Of a stretch of 64,000 nucleotides of DNA, positions 8,957 through 15,894 are shown in pieces (within the stretch, counting starts at the first letter, position 1; every line of letters starts with the position of its first letter). Under the pieces are notes generated by a model. It ran no database searches, was not told where the DNA came from, and was given only the letters and a program-made list of their open reading frames with translations. The DNA is from Oceanobacillus senegalensis (GTDB taxonomy: Bacteria > Bacillota > Bacilli > Bacillales > Amphibacillaceae). Location: assembly GCF_900176885.1 (NCBI RefSeq), contig NZ_LT839648.1, positions 1,453,049 through 1,517,048 of the forward strand. The letters run 5' to 3'. The position numbers were made by a program, and so were the translations under genes.

Positions 8957-9157
8957 TTATCTTCCCCTCTTATCCCACTTGTACCAGCTATAAAAGATAA
9001 GGACAGCAGTGATAGGAATAAAAGTAACGACCCACTCGTACTTCGTCGGAACAAGAAAAAGGAGTGGGGTAGAAAGGAAGATAACAGGTAGCACCCAAAT
9101 GATCCACATTCTTACATATTTATTTTTAAAGCTAAGCTCAAACTCCTCCATCATCAT
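8957..9157 (-). CDS. Small two-helix membrane protein
   Basis: Up to 66 residues. Three consecutive ATG codons follow TAAGGAGGTA, and the third (9149-9151) has the best spacing. Two hydrophobic segments, about residues 18-36 (WIIWVLPVIFLSTPLLFLV) and 42-58, are separated by a short charged loop; the C-terminus is basic (KWDKRGR). I do not recognise the family. The very strong ribosome site is the main support for its being real. Confidence 0.65.
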   Translation of the reverse strand: MMMEEFELSFKNKYVRMWIIWVLPVIFLSTPLLFLVPTKYEWVVTFIPITAVLIFYSWYKWDKRGR

Positions 9158-9257
9158 TACCTCCTTAGCCTATAGTTCTTCTTTTATCGAAACAACCTGC
9201 GTTAATAACTTAAACTAATTATTTCAAAATAAGGAACCGAATTCAAATATTTTTTCA

Positions 9258-9291
9258 AAAATTAAGACACCTACCATTAGGATAGGCGTCT
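9258..9291 (-). terminator. Terminator after the tandem VOC gene
   Basis: AGACACCTACC (9265-9275) pairs imperfectly with GGATAGGCGTCT (9280-9291); on the minus strand the stem is followed by TTAATTTTTG. Confidence 0.55.
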
Positions 9292-9395
9292 GTTGTTTAA
9301 AAAATTAATAGATAGATATATTTAAAATGTATTTTAGTTCTATAGGGTGATGGTCTAATGACTTTGAGCGTCCGATGACCGAATAGACAACGAAT

Positions 9396-10394
9396 TTACT
9401 CCGTTTTTTCTTCAGGATAAACAAGTAAAGGCTCTGGCCAATCAAAATCTGGATCTGGACCATACAGTTCAACAATACACTTTAAATCAGCTCTGGTATC
9501 CCTATAATCATAGCGGAAATTCCGTCCCCAGTAACCATATTGTATTTGGTTTATTCCATTTTTCCGACAGAATTCAAGTGCACTCGAATAGGATTCGGTA
9601 TCCAATGCCACATGATGAATACCTTCACCATGTTCTCTTAAAAACCCAGTATAATCACTGTAATCATCCAATGGTTCAATTAACTCCCATTGGACACCTC
9701 CAATGTCAGCAAGGGCTAAACGCATGGCATAATCCACTCGTTTACCATCAATACTCATATCTGCAACAGTATCTTTGTTAAATTCATATACTTTCCATGG
9801 TCCAATTCCGTATTTGTCGGCATATGTTTTTAACGTCTTATTTATATCTTTTACTACGACTCCAACCTGGAGGACATTTGTAAATGCTGGTTTACTTACC
9901 CTTGACTCTTCCGGATATACAAAAAGAGGCTCCGGCCACTCGAAGTCTGGGTCTGGCCCATATAGTTCAACAATACATTTTAAATCATTACTAGTATCTC
10001 TATAGTCGTAGCGAAAATTTCGTCCCCAATAGCCATATTGCATCGGGCCTATTTCATTATTCTGACAAAATTCAAGTGCACTAGAATAGGATTCGGTATC
10101 CAATGCCACATGATGGATACCTTCACCATGCTCTATTAAAAACCTGGCATAATCACTGTAATCATCCAGTGGTTCAATTAGCTCCCATTGGACATCTCCA
10201 ACATCTGCAAGAGCTAAGCGCATGGCATAATCCACCCGTTTGCCGCCAATACTCATATCTGCAACAGTATCCTTGTTAAATTCATATACTTTCCATGGTC
10301 CAATTCCGTATTTGTCGGCATATGTTTTTAAAGTCTCATTCACATCTTTTACTACAACCCCAACCTGGAGTACTCCGGTAAATAATGGTTTCAA
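9396..10394 (-). CDS. Tandem-duplicated VOC (glyoxalase-fold) protein
   Basis: 332 residues built of two VOC domains, about residues 1-165 and 168-332, that are nearly identical to each other; long blocks such as DKYGIGPWKVYEFNKDTVAD and EGIHHVALDTESYSSALEFC occur in both. Each half alone resembles a complete single-domain protein of the methylmalonyl-CoA epimerase/glyoxalase-like group, with GIHHVALD and CIVELYGP as likely metal-ligand strands. The start is TTG with AAGGAGGAAATAAT upstream. The near identity means the duplication and in-frame fusion are recent. Substrate unknown; it is monocistronic with its own terminator. Confidence 0.85.
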   Translation of the reverse strand: MKPLFTGVLQVGVVVKDVNETLKTYADKYGIGPWKVYEFNKDTVADMSIGGKRVDYAMRLALADVGDVQWELIEPLDDYSDYARFLIEHGEGIHHVALDTESYSSALEFCQNNEIGPMQYGYWGRNFRYDYRDTSNDLKCIVELYGPDPDFEWPEPLFVYPEESRVSKPAFTNVLQVGVVVKDINKTLKTYADKYGIGPWKVYEFNKDTVADMSIDGKRVDYAMRLALADIGGVQWELIEPLDDYSDYTGFLREHGEGIHHVALDTESYSSALEFCRKNGINQIQYGYWGRNFRYDYRDTRADLKCIVELYGPDPDFDWPEPLLVYPEEKTE

Positions 10395-10714
10395 ATTATT
10401 TCCTCCTTATTAATTTTGAGAGTTTGTGAATTTCTTAGGTCTCCAATATTCAATCCTTAAACTTAACCTTTTGAATATAATAAGGCGTTTCTTCCCATTA
10501 TCTTTTTTAATCTATCGCCGAAGCACAGGTTTGGGTCATTACGATTCTCTTCTAGCAAACGCTACATGTCACGGATATTTGGTCTAGTTCTACTTCAAGA
10601 TTTTCTTCATCTGCCCTGCACTTCTTCTATTACCTTTTACAGCATTCCAAGCTTTCTTCAGGTGATATACGATAGATCTATTTATGTCTATCTGATTTTT
10701 ATAAAAATCATCTA
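10395..10714 (-). other. Gap between E2 and the VOC gene; possible decayed coding remnant
   Basis: No intact gene. On the minus strand the piece directly after the E2 stop reads about 37 open codons (containing HLKKAWNAVKGNRRS and ending KKILK before a stop near 10590), then further open fragments in shifted frames. In many bacilli an acoR activator gene follows the aco operon, and the AVKGNRRSA piece weakly recalls a Fis-type helix-turn-helix. This is too weak for a firm call. Confidence 0.2.
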
Positions 10715-11965
10715 TTAAATCAGTAATCGATAAGGATCTTGTAGGTAATTAGCAATTTTACTTAAGAATTCTGCTGCAGGGGCACCATCAATGATTTGAT
10801 GGTCGTATGATAAGCTTAATGGAAGTTTTCGTTTTTCTACAACTTCTCCATTGTCATTTAATTCTAGTTCTTTTTGTAATGCTCCAACTCCTAAAATTCC
10901 AACCTCAGGCGTATTAATAATCGGTGTAAAGTATTCTATTTCATAACCGCCTAAGTTTGTAATAGAGAACGTGGATCCCGTATATAAACTACCATTTAAC
11001 GTTCCTTTTCTCGCCTCCGATGTTACTTTTTTAATAGCTGGACCGAGTTGTGATAGGGACATTTGATGCGCATCTTTTATAACAGGAACAACAAGACCTT
11101 CATCAATAGCAGTAGCCATACCGATATGAATCTCATCTACTTGAATATACTCCCCGTTATAGTACCAGGCATTCATCTCAGGAGTATCTGATAATGATAA
11201 AATTACAGCTCTAGTAAGTAATGTATTAATACTCAATTCCCCATTATCCAGGGGTTGCTTCACTTTTTCTTTCATTTCCGTTCTGAATTTCATCAGTTCT
11301 GTAATATCTACTTTTCGCTGATTTGTCACTTGAGCAGTTGTTTGAACACTTCGCATCATACGCTCAGCGATAGTTTTACGCATTCCTTTCAGCCCAGCCC
11401 CATATTCCATTTCAGAAGTGGTATTCGCAGTTGGAGCTGCAGGTTGTTGTGATACTGTTTTTTCTGTTGGTTGATATCGTTGAATATCTAACCGTGTAAT
11501 TCTTCCGTTTCCACCTGTCCCATTTACATCGCGGATGTCAATACCTTGTTCTTCAGCCATTTTCCGAGCAACCGGTGTGATAAAAATACGTTCACCATCA
11601 TTTGTTTTTGTTTGTTTATTTCTCTGAACGGAAGACACTGCTTCCACACTTTCCTGATTATGGTTGCTACCCTTTTCTTTCACTGATTTATCTTCTGTTT
11701 CTACAGTTGAATCAATTGTTTCTCCCTTTTCACCGATGTATGCCATCACTTCCTTACTAGGAATTACATCTCCTTCTTGGGAAGCTATCTTAATAATCGT
11801 TCCAGATTGAGGTGCTTCTACTTCACTTGTTAATTTCTCAGAACTGATTTCAACAATTGGATCACCTTGTTCAACTTGATCCCCTTCTTTAACAAACCAA
11901 TGTTCAACTGTGCCTTCTGTCATGGTTAGACCTAATTTAGGCATTACAATTTCTGTAGCCATCAT
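10715..11965 (-). CDS. 2-oxo acid/acetoin dehydrogenase E2, dihydrolipoyl acyltransferase
   Basis: 416 residues. Domains: lipoyl domain (residues 3-78, lipoylation Lys about 44 in SSEKLTSEVEAP), a charged linker, the peripheral subunit-binding domain (about 127-165, ITPVARKMAEEQGIDIRDV), then the catalytic acetyltransferase domain with the active-site block SYDHQIIDGA near 390. It transfers the acyl group from E1 to CoA. It is the last gene of lpd - E1 alpha - E1 beta - E2, 13 bases after E1 beta, with GGGGAGG before the start. In Bacillus this four-gene set is the acetoin dehydrogenase (aco) operon. A single lipoyl domain and the SEKL site fit acoC, but pyruvate or branched-chain substrates cannot be excluded. 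Confidence 0.88.
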   Translation of the reverse strand: MMATEIVMPKLGLTMTEGTVEHWFVKEGDQVEQGDPIVEISSEKLTSEVEAPQSGTIIKIASQEGDVIPSKEVMAYIGEKGETIDSTVETEDKSVKEKGSNHNQESVEAVSSVQRNKQTKTNDGERIFITPVARKMAEEQGIDIRDVNGTGGNGRITRLDIQRYQPTEKTVSQQPAAPTANTTSEMEYGAGLKGMRKTIAERMMRSVQTTAQVTNQRKVDITELMKFRTEMKEKVKQPLDNGELSINTLLTRAVILSLSDTPEMNAWYYNGEYIQVDEIHIGMATAIDEGLVVPVIKDAHQMSLSQLGPAIKKVTSEARKGTLNGSLYTGSTFSITNLGGYEIEYFTPIINTPEVGILGVGALQKELELNDNGEVVEKRKLPLSLSYDHQIIDGAPAAEFLSKIANYLQDPYRLLI

Positions 11966-11978
11966 TTAACCTCCCCTA

Positions 11979-13010
11979 TTAAGCTTTTAAATCATCAATG
12001 ATTTCTGCAGCCTCTTTTAAGACTTTATCCGCATCTGGTATATATAGTTTTTCAAGACTAGTAGCAAAAGGTACTGGTGTATTTGGAGCACAGACACATT
12101 TAATAGGACCATCTAAGTAATCAAATGCTTTGTCAGATACCACCGAAGCAATATCTGTAGCCGTATTATTATGTGGATTCGCTTCATCAATAACGATTAA
12201 TCTTCCCGTTTTCTTAACCGATTCAATGACCGTTTTTTGATCCCATGGAGCAACGGTTCTTAGATCAATGACTTCAACGGATACGTTATCTTTCTCTAAA
12301 GTCTCAGCTACTTCTAAACCGACAAATAGCATTTTCCCAATCGTAACGATTGTCAGGTCTTCCCCTTCACGTTTGACATCTGCTTCACCTATAGGAATAG
12401 TATAGTAATCTTCAGGAACTTCCCCTTTTGTGCCATACAATGTTTTGTCTTCAGAAAAAATGACCAAATTGTCGTCTTCTATAGATGATAAGAGTAGTCC
12501 TTTGGCATCGTATGGGGTTGCAGGAACGACCACTTTAACCCCTGGAATGGAGCCAAATATTCCATAATAGGAACCGGAGTGTTGAGCCGCAGCATTTGCA
12601 CCAGCACCGTGCATGGTTCGAACAGTCATTGGAATTTTAGCCTTCCCACCAAACATATAGCGCATTTTAGAACCTTGTCCAAGAATGGAATCAAATGCAA
12701 AACCAATAAAATCATTAAACATTAATTCTGGAATAGGACGTAAACCGGTTACCGCCATTCCGACAGCTGCACCCATATACCCCATCTCAGAAATCGGGGT
12801 ATCTATTACACGTTCATGACCATATTTAGGCATAAGACCTTTCGTTATTCCCATGGTTCCGCCCCATGCATCCACATTTTCTTCCTCTAAATGTTTAACA
12901 TCAGCTCCACCTACAATATCTTCCCCAAGTAAAATAACATCTTCATCTTTTTCCATTGCTTGATCAAGCGCTTCATTGATTGCATTCATAAATAATTTTT
13001 CTCTACCCAT
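11979..13010 (-). CDS. 2-oxo acid/acetoin dehydrogenase E1 beta
   Basis: 343 residues of the transketolase-like E1 beta family. Visible blocks: LLGEDIVGGA, RVIDTPISEMGYMGAAVGMA, ELMFNDFIGFAFD and a C-terminal transketolase domain from about residue 200 (VTIGKML, VEVIDLRTVAPWD, LIVIDEAN). It pairs with E1 alpha to form the thiamine-diphosphate active site that decarboxylates or cleaves the substrate. It lies 30 bases after E1 alpha and 13 before E2. It resembles acetoin dehydrogenase AcoB; the exact substrate is inferred from gene order. Confidence 0.9.
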   Translation of the reverse strand: MGREKLFMNAINEALDQAMEKDEDVILLGEDIVGGADVKHLEEENVDAWGGTMGITKGLMPKYGHERVIDTPISEMGYMGAAVGMAVTGLRPIPELMFNDFIGFAFDSILGQGSKMRYMFGGKAKIPMTVRTMHGAGANAAAQHSGSYYGIFGSIPGVKVVVPATPYDAKGLLLSSIEDDNLVIFSEDKTLYGTKGEVPEDYYTIPIGEADVKREGEDLTIVTIGKMLFVGLEVAETLEKDNVSVEVIDLRTVAPWDQKTVIESVKKTGRLIVIDEANPHNNTATDIASVVSDKAFDYLDGPIKCVCAPNTPVPFATSLEKLYIPDADKVLKEAAEIIDDLKA

Positions 13011-13040
13011 AAATTTCTACCCCTTTCAAAAATTGGATAT

Positions 13041-14111
13041 TTAGTCAGCAAAAACATCTTCATGTAACGCTTCAGGTTGTGGCTCTGGACTTTCTTTCGC
13101 GTATTTAACTGCTTCTTCAACGTCTCTTTTTGATTCTTCTCTTAAATCATCTAATTCCTCTTCTGTTAATAAATCGCTTTCAATAACGTAGTCTCTGAAT
13201 ACATCAAGTGGATCAACATCTGCCCATTCTTTTTCTTCACCAGAAGATGCTTTATATTTTTGTTCATCCCCTTCAAAATGACCATAATTTCTATAAGTCA
13301 CGCATTCTATTAAAGTCGGGCCTTCTCCTTTACGAGCGCGTTCAATCGCTTCCCCAGCTGTTTCATAAACGGCAACGATATCTTTACCATTAACACGAAC
13401 CCCAGGCATGTTGTATGCTACAGCTCTTTCTGCAATAGTTTGAGAACTAGAAGAATACCATTGAGGTGTTGCTTCAGCATAAAAATTATTTTCATTAACA
13501 AAAACAATGGGCAAGTTCCAAATAGATGCCATATTTAAACACTCATGGAATATTCCTTCGTTAGCTGCACCATCACCAAAGAAACAAACGACTACTTTGC
13601 CATTTTTCTTATATTTATTTCTCATCGCGGCACCAGTTGCTATACCAAAACCGCCACCAACCATTCCGTTTGCTCCGAGAATACCTTTATCGATATCAGC
13701 AATGTGCATGGAACCGCCTTTCCCTTTACCAAGTCCCGTAGCTTTTCCGAAAATCTCCGCCATCATTCCTTTTAGATTTCCGCCCTTTGCCACGCAATGC
13801 CCATGGCCTCGGTGTGTACTTGTAATATAGTCATCATCGGATAGGTGAGCACAAACACCAGTTGCAATCGCTTCTTCACCAGCATATAAGTGAACAAATC
13901 CAGGGATTTCACCGGCAGCAAAATATCGTTTCGCACTCTCTTCAAAATTCCGTATATCTTCCATGTTCTTATACATATCTTTGGATTTATCTTTTGTTAA
14001 ATCTTTTACAGCTGTATCTGTTGATGTACGAACCTCTAAATCTACCAGTTCTTTGAATAACGTTTCAACATTAGGTGCTGATTTCGGCATTCCTTTTGCT
14101 TTTTCCATCAT
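13041..14111 (-). CDS. 2-oxo acid/acetoin dehydrogenase E1 alpha
   Basis: 356 residues. The thiamine diphosphate motif runs from GDGAANEGIFHE to NEN (GDG...NN type) near residues 170-205; HRGHGHCVAKGG and GKGKGGSMHIAD are the conserved blocks of acetoin/pyruvate E1 alpha. The N-terminal 45 residues (MEKAKGMPKSAPNVE onward) extend beyond the minimal domain. It forms the heterotetramer with the next gene, 30 bases downstream, and follows lpd by 20 bases. Probably acoA. Confidence 0.9.
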   Translation of the reverse strand: MMEKAKGMPKSAPNVETLFKELVDLEVRTSTDTAVKDLTKDKSKDMYKNMEDIRNFEESAKRYFAAGEIPGFVHLYAGEEAIATGVCAHLSDDDYITSTHRGHGHCVAKGGNLKGMMAEIFGKATGLGKGKGGSMHIADIDKGILGANGMVGGGFGIATGAAMRNKYKKNGKVVVCFFGDGAANEGIFHECLNMASIWNLPIVFVNENNFYAEATPQWYSSSSQTIAERAVAYNMPGVRVNGKDIVAVYETAGEAIERARKGEGPTLIECVTYRNYGHFEGDEQKYKASSGEEKEWADVDPLDVFRDYVIESDLLTEEELDDLREESKRDVEEAVKYAKESPEPQPEALHEDVFAD

Positions 14112-14131
14112 ATTTATTCCTCCTAAATATA

Positions 14132-15472
14132 TTAATCTATTATATTTTTAGCAGTATCTTGGATTAACTCGGATATGGTAGGATGAGCAAATACAGTATT
14201 AGCTAATTCATCAACAGTACCTTCCGATTCATATACTGCCAAGATTTGATGTAATAAATCTGCCGCATGTGAGCCTACAATAACCCCTCCTAATATTTCA
14301 CGGTATCTCGTTTCGGTTATGATCTTTACAAAACCTTCTGTTTCAGTGGATGCGATGGCACGTCCATTAAATGAAAATGGCATTTGTTCAACCATGACAT
14401 CATACCCTGCACTTCTGGCTTCTTCTTCACTCATACCAAATTCCGAAACTTCTGGTTCCGTGAACAGTGGTCTGGGGATGCTATTGGGGTTAACCGGCTT
14501 TTCTTTTTTACCACTCATGGCTCGTACCGCTTTTACCCCCTCAGCACTAGCAGCATGTGCTAGAGTATACCCGCCAATTAAATCACCAATAGCATATACG
14601 TCCTTTTCACTTGTTTCATAGTATTCATCTACTACGACAAATTGTTGTTTTCTATCTAATTGCAAGCCCATTGCTTTAGGTATTTCAAGGTTTTGGCGTC
14701 TACCTGTAGCGACTAGTAATCTATCAAATTCAACCTCCTTACTATCAGAAAGCATAACCTTTTGATCCTTCACTTCTTGAATACTAGCATTTGTCACTAT
14801 ATCTATGCCGATATTTTTTAACTTATTCTTAATCGTATTTCGAGCATCATGATCAATCGTTAATAGAATATCTGGAGCAACCTCTATAATTGTTACTTCT
14901 ACACCAAACTTTTTAAGCGCAAAAGCTAACTCAACAGCAATAACTCCCCCTCCAATGGTTACAATCTTTTCAGGTAGTTCGTCCATGTCAAAAAAGGTAT
15001 CTGTTGTCAAATAATTCACTCTATTTAAACCAGGAATATCTGGAACAAATGGATACCCTCCAGTAGCAAGGAGTATATTTTTTCCATAATATTCTTTACC
15101 ATTTACTTCAAACGTATTTTTATTTACGTACTTCGCTTCTCCTTCAATAACTTGAATTCCTTTGTTTTTAAAAGTAGTAAGGATACCACTTTGTAACGTA
15201 GAAACTACTCTATTTTTTCTTTGAACAATAGATGGAAAATCAATATCTTCTACTGTTACAGTCAAACCGCTCTTGTTAGCTAATTCTACTGATGATAACC
15301 AATGACTATATTGCAAGTATGTTTTGGATGGAATACATCCAACATTGAGACAACATCCTCCAACAGCATTTTTTTCAATTACTGCTACTGAATTACCTAA
15401 TTTGGCAGCTTCTTCTGCGGCTACATATCCTCCTGGTCCTGCTCCAATAATTAAAATATCAAAGTTTGCCAA
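14132..15472 (-). CDS. Dihydrolipoyl dehydrogenase (E3) of the operon
   Basis: 446 residues. FAD site GAGPGGYVAAEEA at the N-terminus, redox-active disulfide GGCCLNVGCIPSK near 39-51, NAD site GGGVIAVELA near 175, second FAD motif VYAIGDL near 290, and the C-terminal dimerisation domain with active-site HPTISE. It reoxidises the E2 lipoyl group. An extra Cys precedes the redox pair (GGCCLN instead of GGTCLN), which is uncommon. The start is TTG with GGTGAGGTG upstream. It is the first gene of the four-gene operon; in B. subtilis the E3 gene is last, so the order differs. Confidence 0.92.
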   Translation of the reverse strand: MANFDILIIGAGPGGYVAAEEAAKLGNSVAVIEKNAVGGCCLNVGCIPSKTYLQYSHWLSSVELANKSGLTVTVEDIDFPSIVQRKNRVVSTLQSGILTTFKNKGIQVIEGEAKYVNKNTFEVNGKEYYGKNILLATGGYPFVPDIPGLNRVNYLTTDTFFDMDELPEKIVTIGGGVIAVELAFALKKFGVEVTIIEVAPDILLTIDHDARNTIKNKLKNIGIDIVTNASIQEVKDQKVMLSDSKEVEFDRLLVATGRRQNLEIPKAMGLQLDRKQQFVVVDEYYETSEKDVYAIGDLIGGYTLAHAASAEGVKAVRAMSGKKEKPVNPNSIPRPLFTEPEVSEFGMSEEEARSAGYDVMVEQMPFSFNGRAIASTETEGFVKIITETRYREILGGVIVGSHAADLLHQILAVYESEGTVDELANTVFAHPTISELIQDTAKNIID

Positions 15473-15527
15473 GCAATCACCTCACCTAATTCTTATTAGT
15501 TATAATAAAATCCCTAGAGGAGTTGTC

Positions 15528-15541
15528 TGGAAGCGTTTTCA
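15528..15541. promoter_or_regulatory. Candidate cre (CcpA) site before the dehydrogenase operon
   Basis: TGGAAGCGTTTTCA fits the catabolite-responsive element consensus TGWAANCGNTNWCA at 13 of 14 positions. It lies 56 bases upstream of the lpd start, between it and any upstream promoter element. Acetoin operons are known CcpA targets; here it is a pattern match only. Confidence 0.5.
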
Positions 15542-15636
15542 CATCTTCCGATTTAATTGTAGCGAATATTCTATTAAAAAGCAACACTGTTCATAATCTT
15601 TTAATAAATATAAAATGAATCTAATTTATTAAAAGC

Positions 15637-15885
15637 AAAGAGTCTGAGACATAACTAAAGTGTTTAGAAGTGTTTAGCCCAAATTCGAACATTGTATCTT
15701 ACTAGCGAAGGAAATACACGGAGACTCCTGCGGCAAGAAAAGCCTAGGTGAGACTACGAAGAGCGATAGCTCGAAGTAGGCTCAGCAGCGGCAGCGGAAA
15801 GCGTAGTGTATTTCCGTAGCGGATTATATGGACGACCATGTTCGGGTTTCACATTGATATAAACACTTTTGTCCCGGCCTCTTTT
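15637..15885. mobile_element. MITE-like element with terminal inverted repeats around repeat copy 2
   Basis: About 249 bases. The left end (15637-15666, AAAGAGTCTGAGACATAACT onward) and the reverse complement of the right end (15860-15885, AAAGAGGCCGGGACAAAAGT) match over roughly 28 bases with a short gap. The 119-base repeat (copy 2) is in the middle. There is no ORF. Size, inverted ends and dispersed core fit a non-autonomous palindromic element. It lies just beyond the clpB stop and may also end that transcript. Confidence 0.5.
15704..15822. repeat. 119-bp dispersed extragenic repeat, copy 2
   Basis: Same module as 5331-5449, ungapped, about 13 differences by eye. Best conserved are the outer 20-25 bases on each side, including the inverted GGAAATACA/TGTATTTCC ends. 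Confidence 0.75.
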
Positions 15886-15894
15886 GTAGATTGA

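Noticed and set aside
13507-13830. Plus-strand ORF opposite E1 alpha.
   Set aside because: It overlaps the conserved thiamine-binding region on the other strand and has no start signal.
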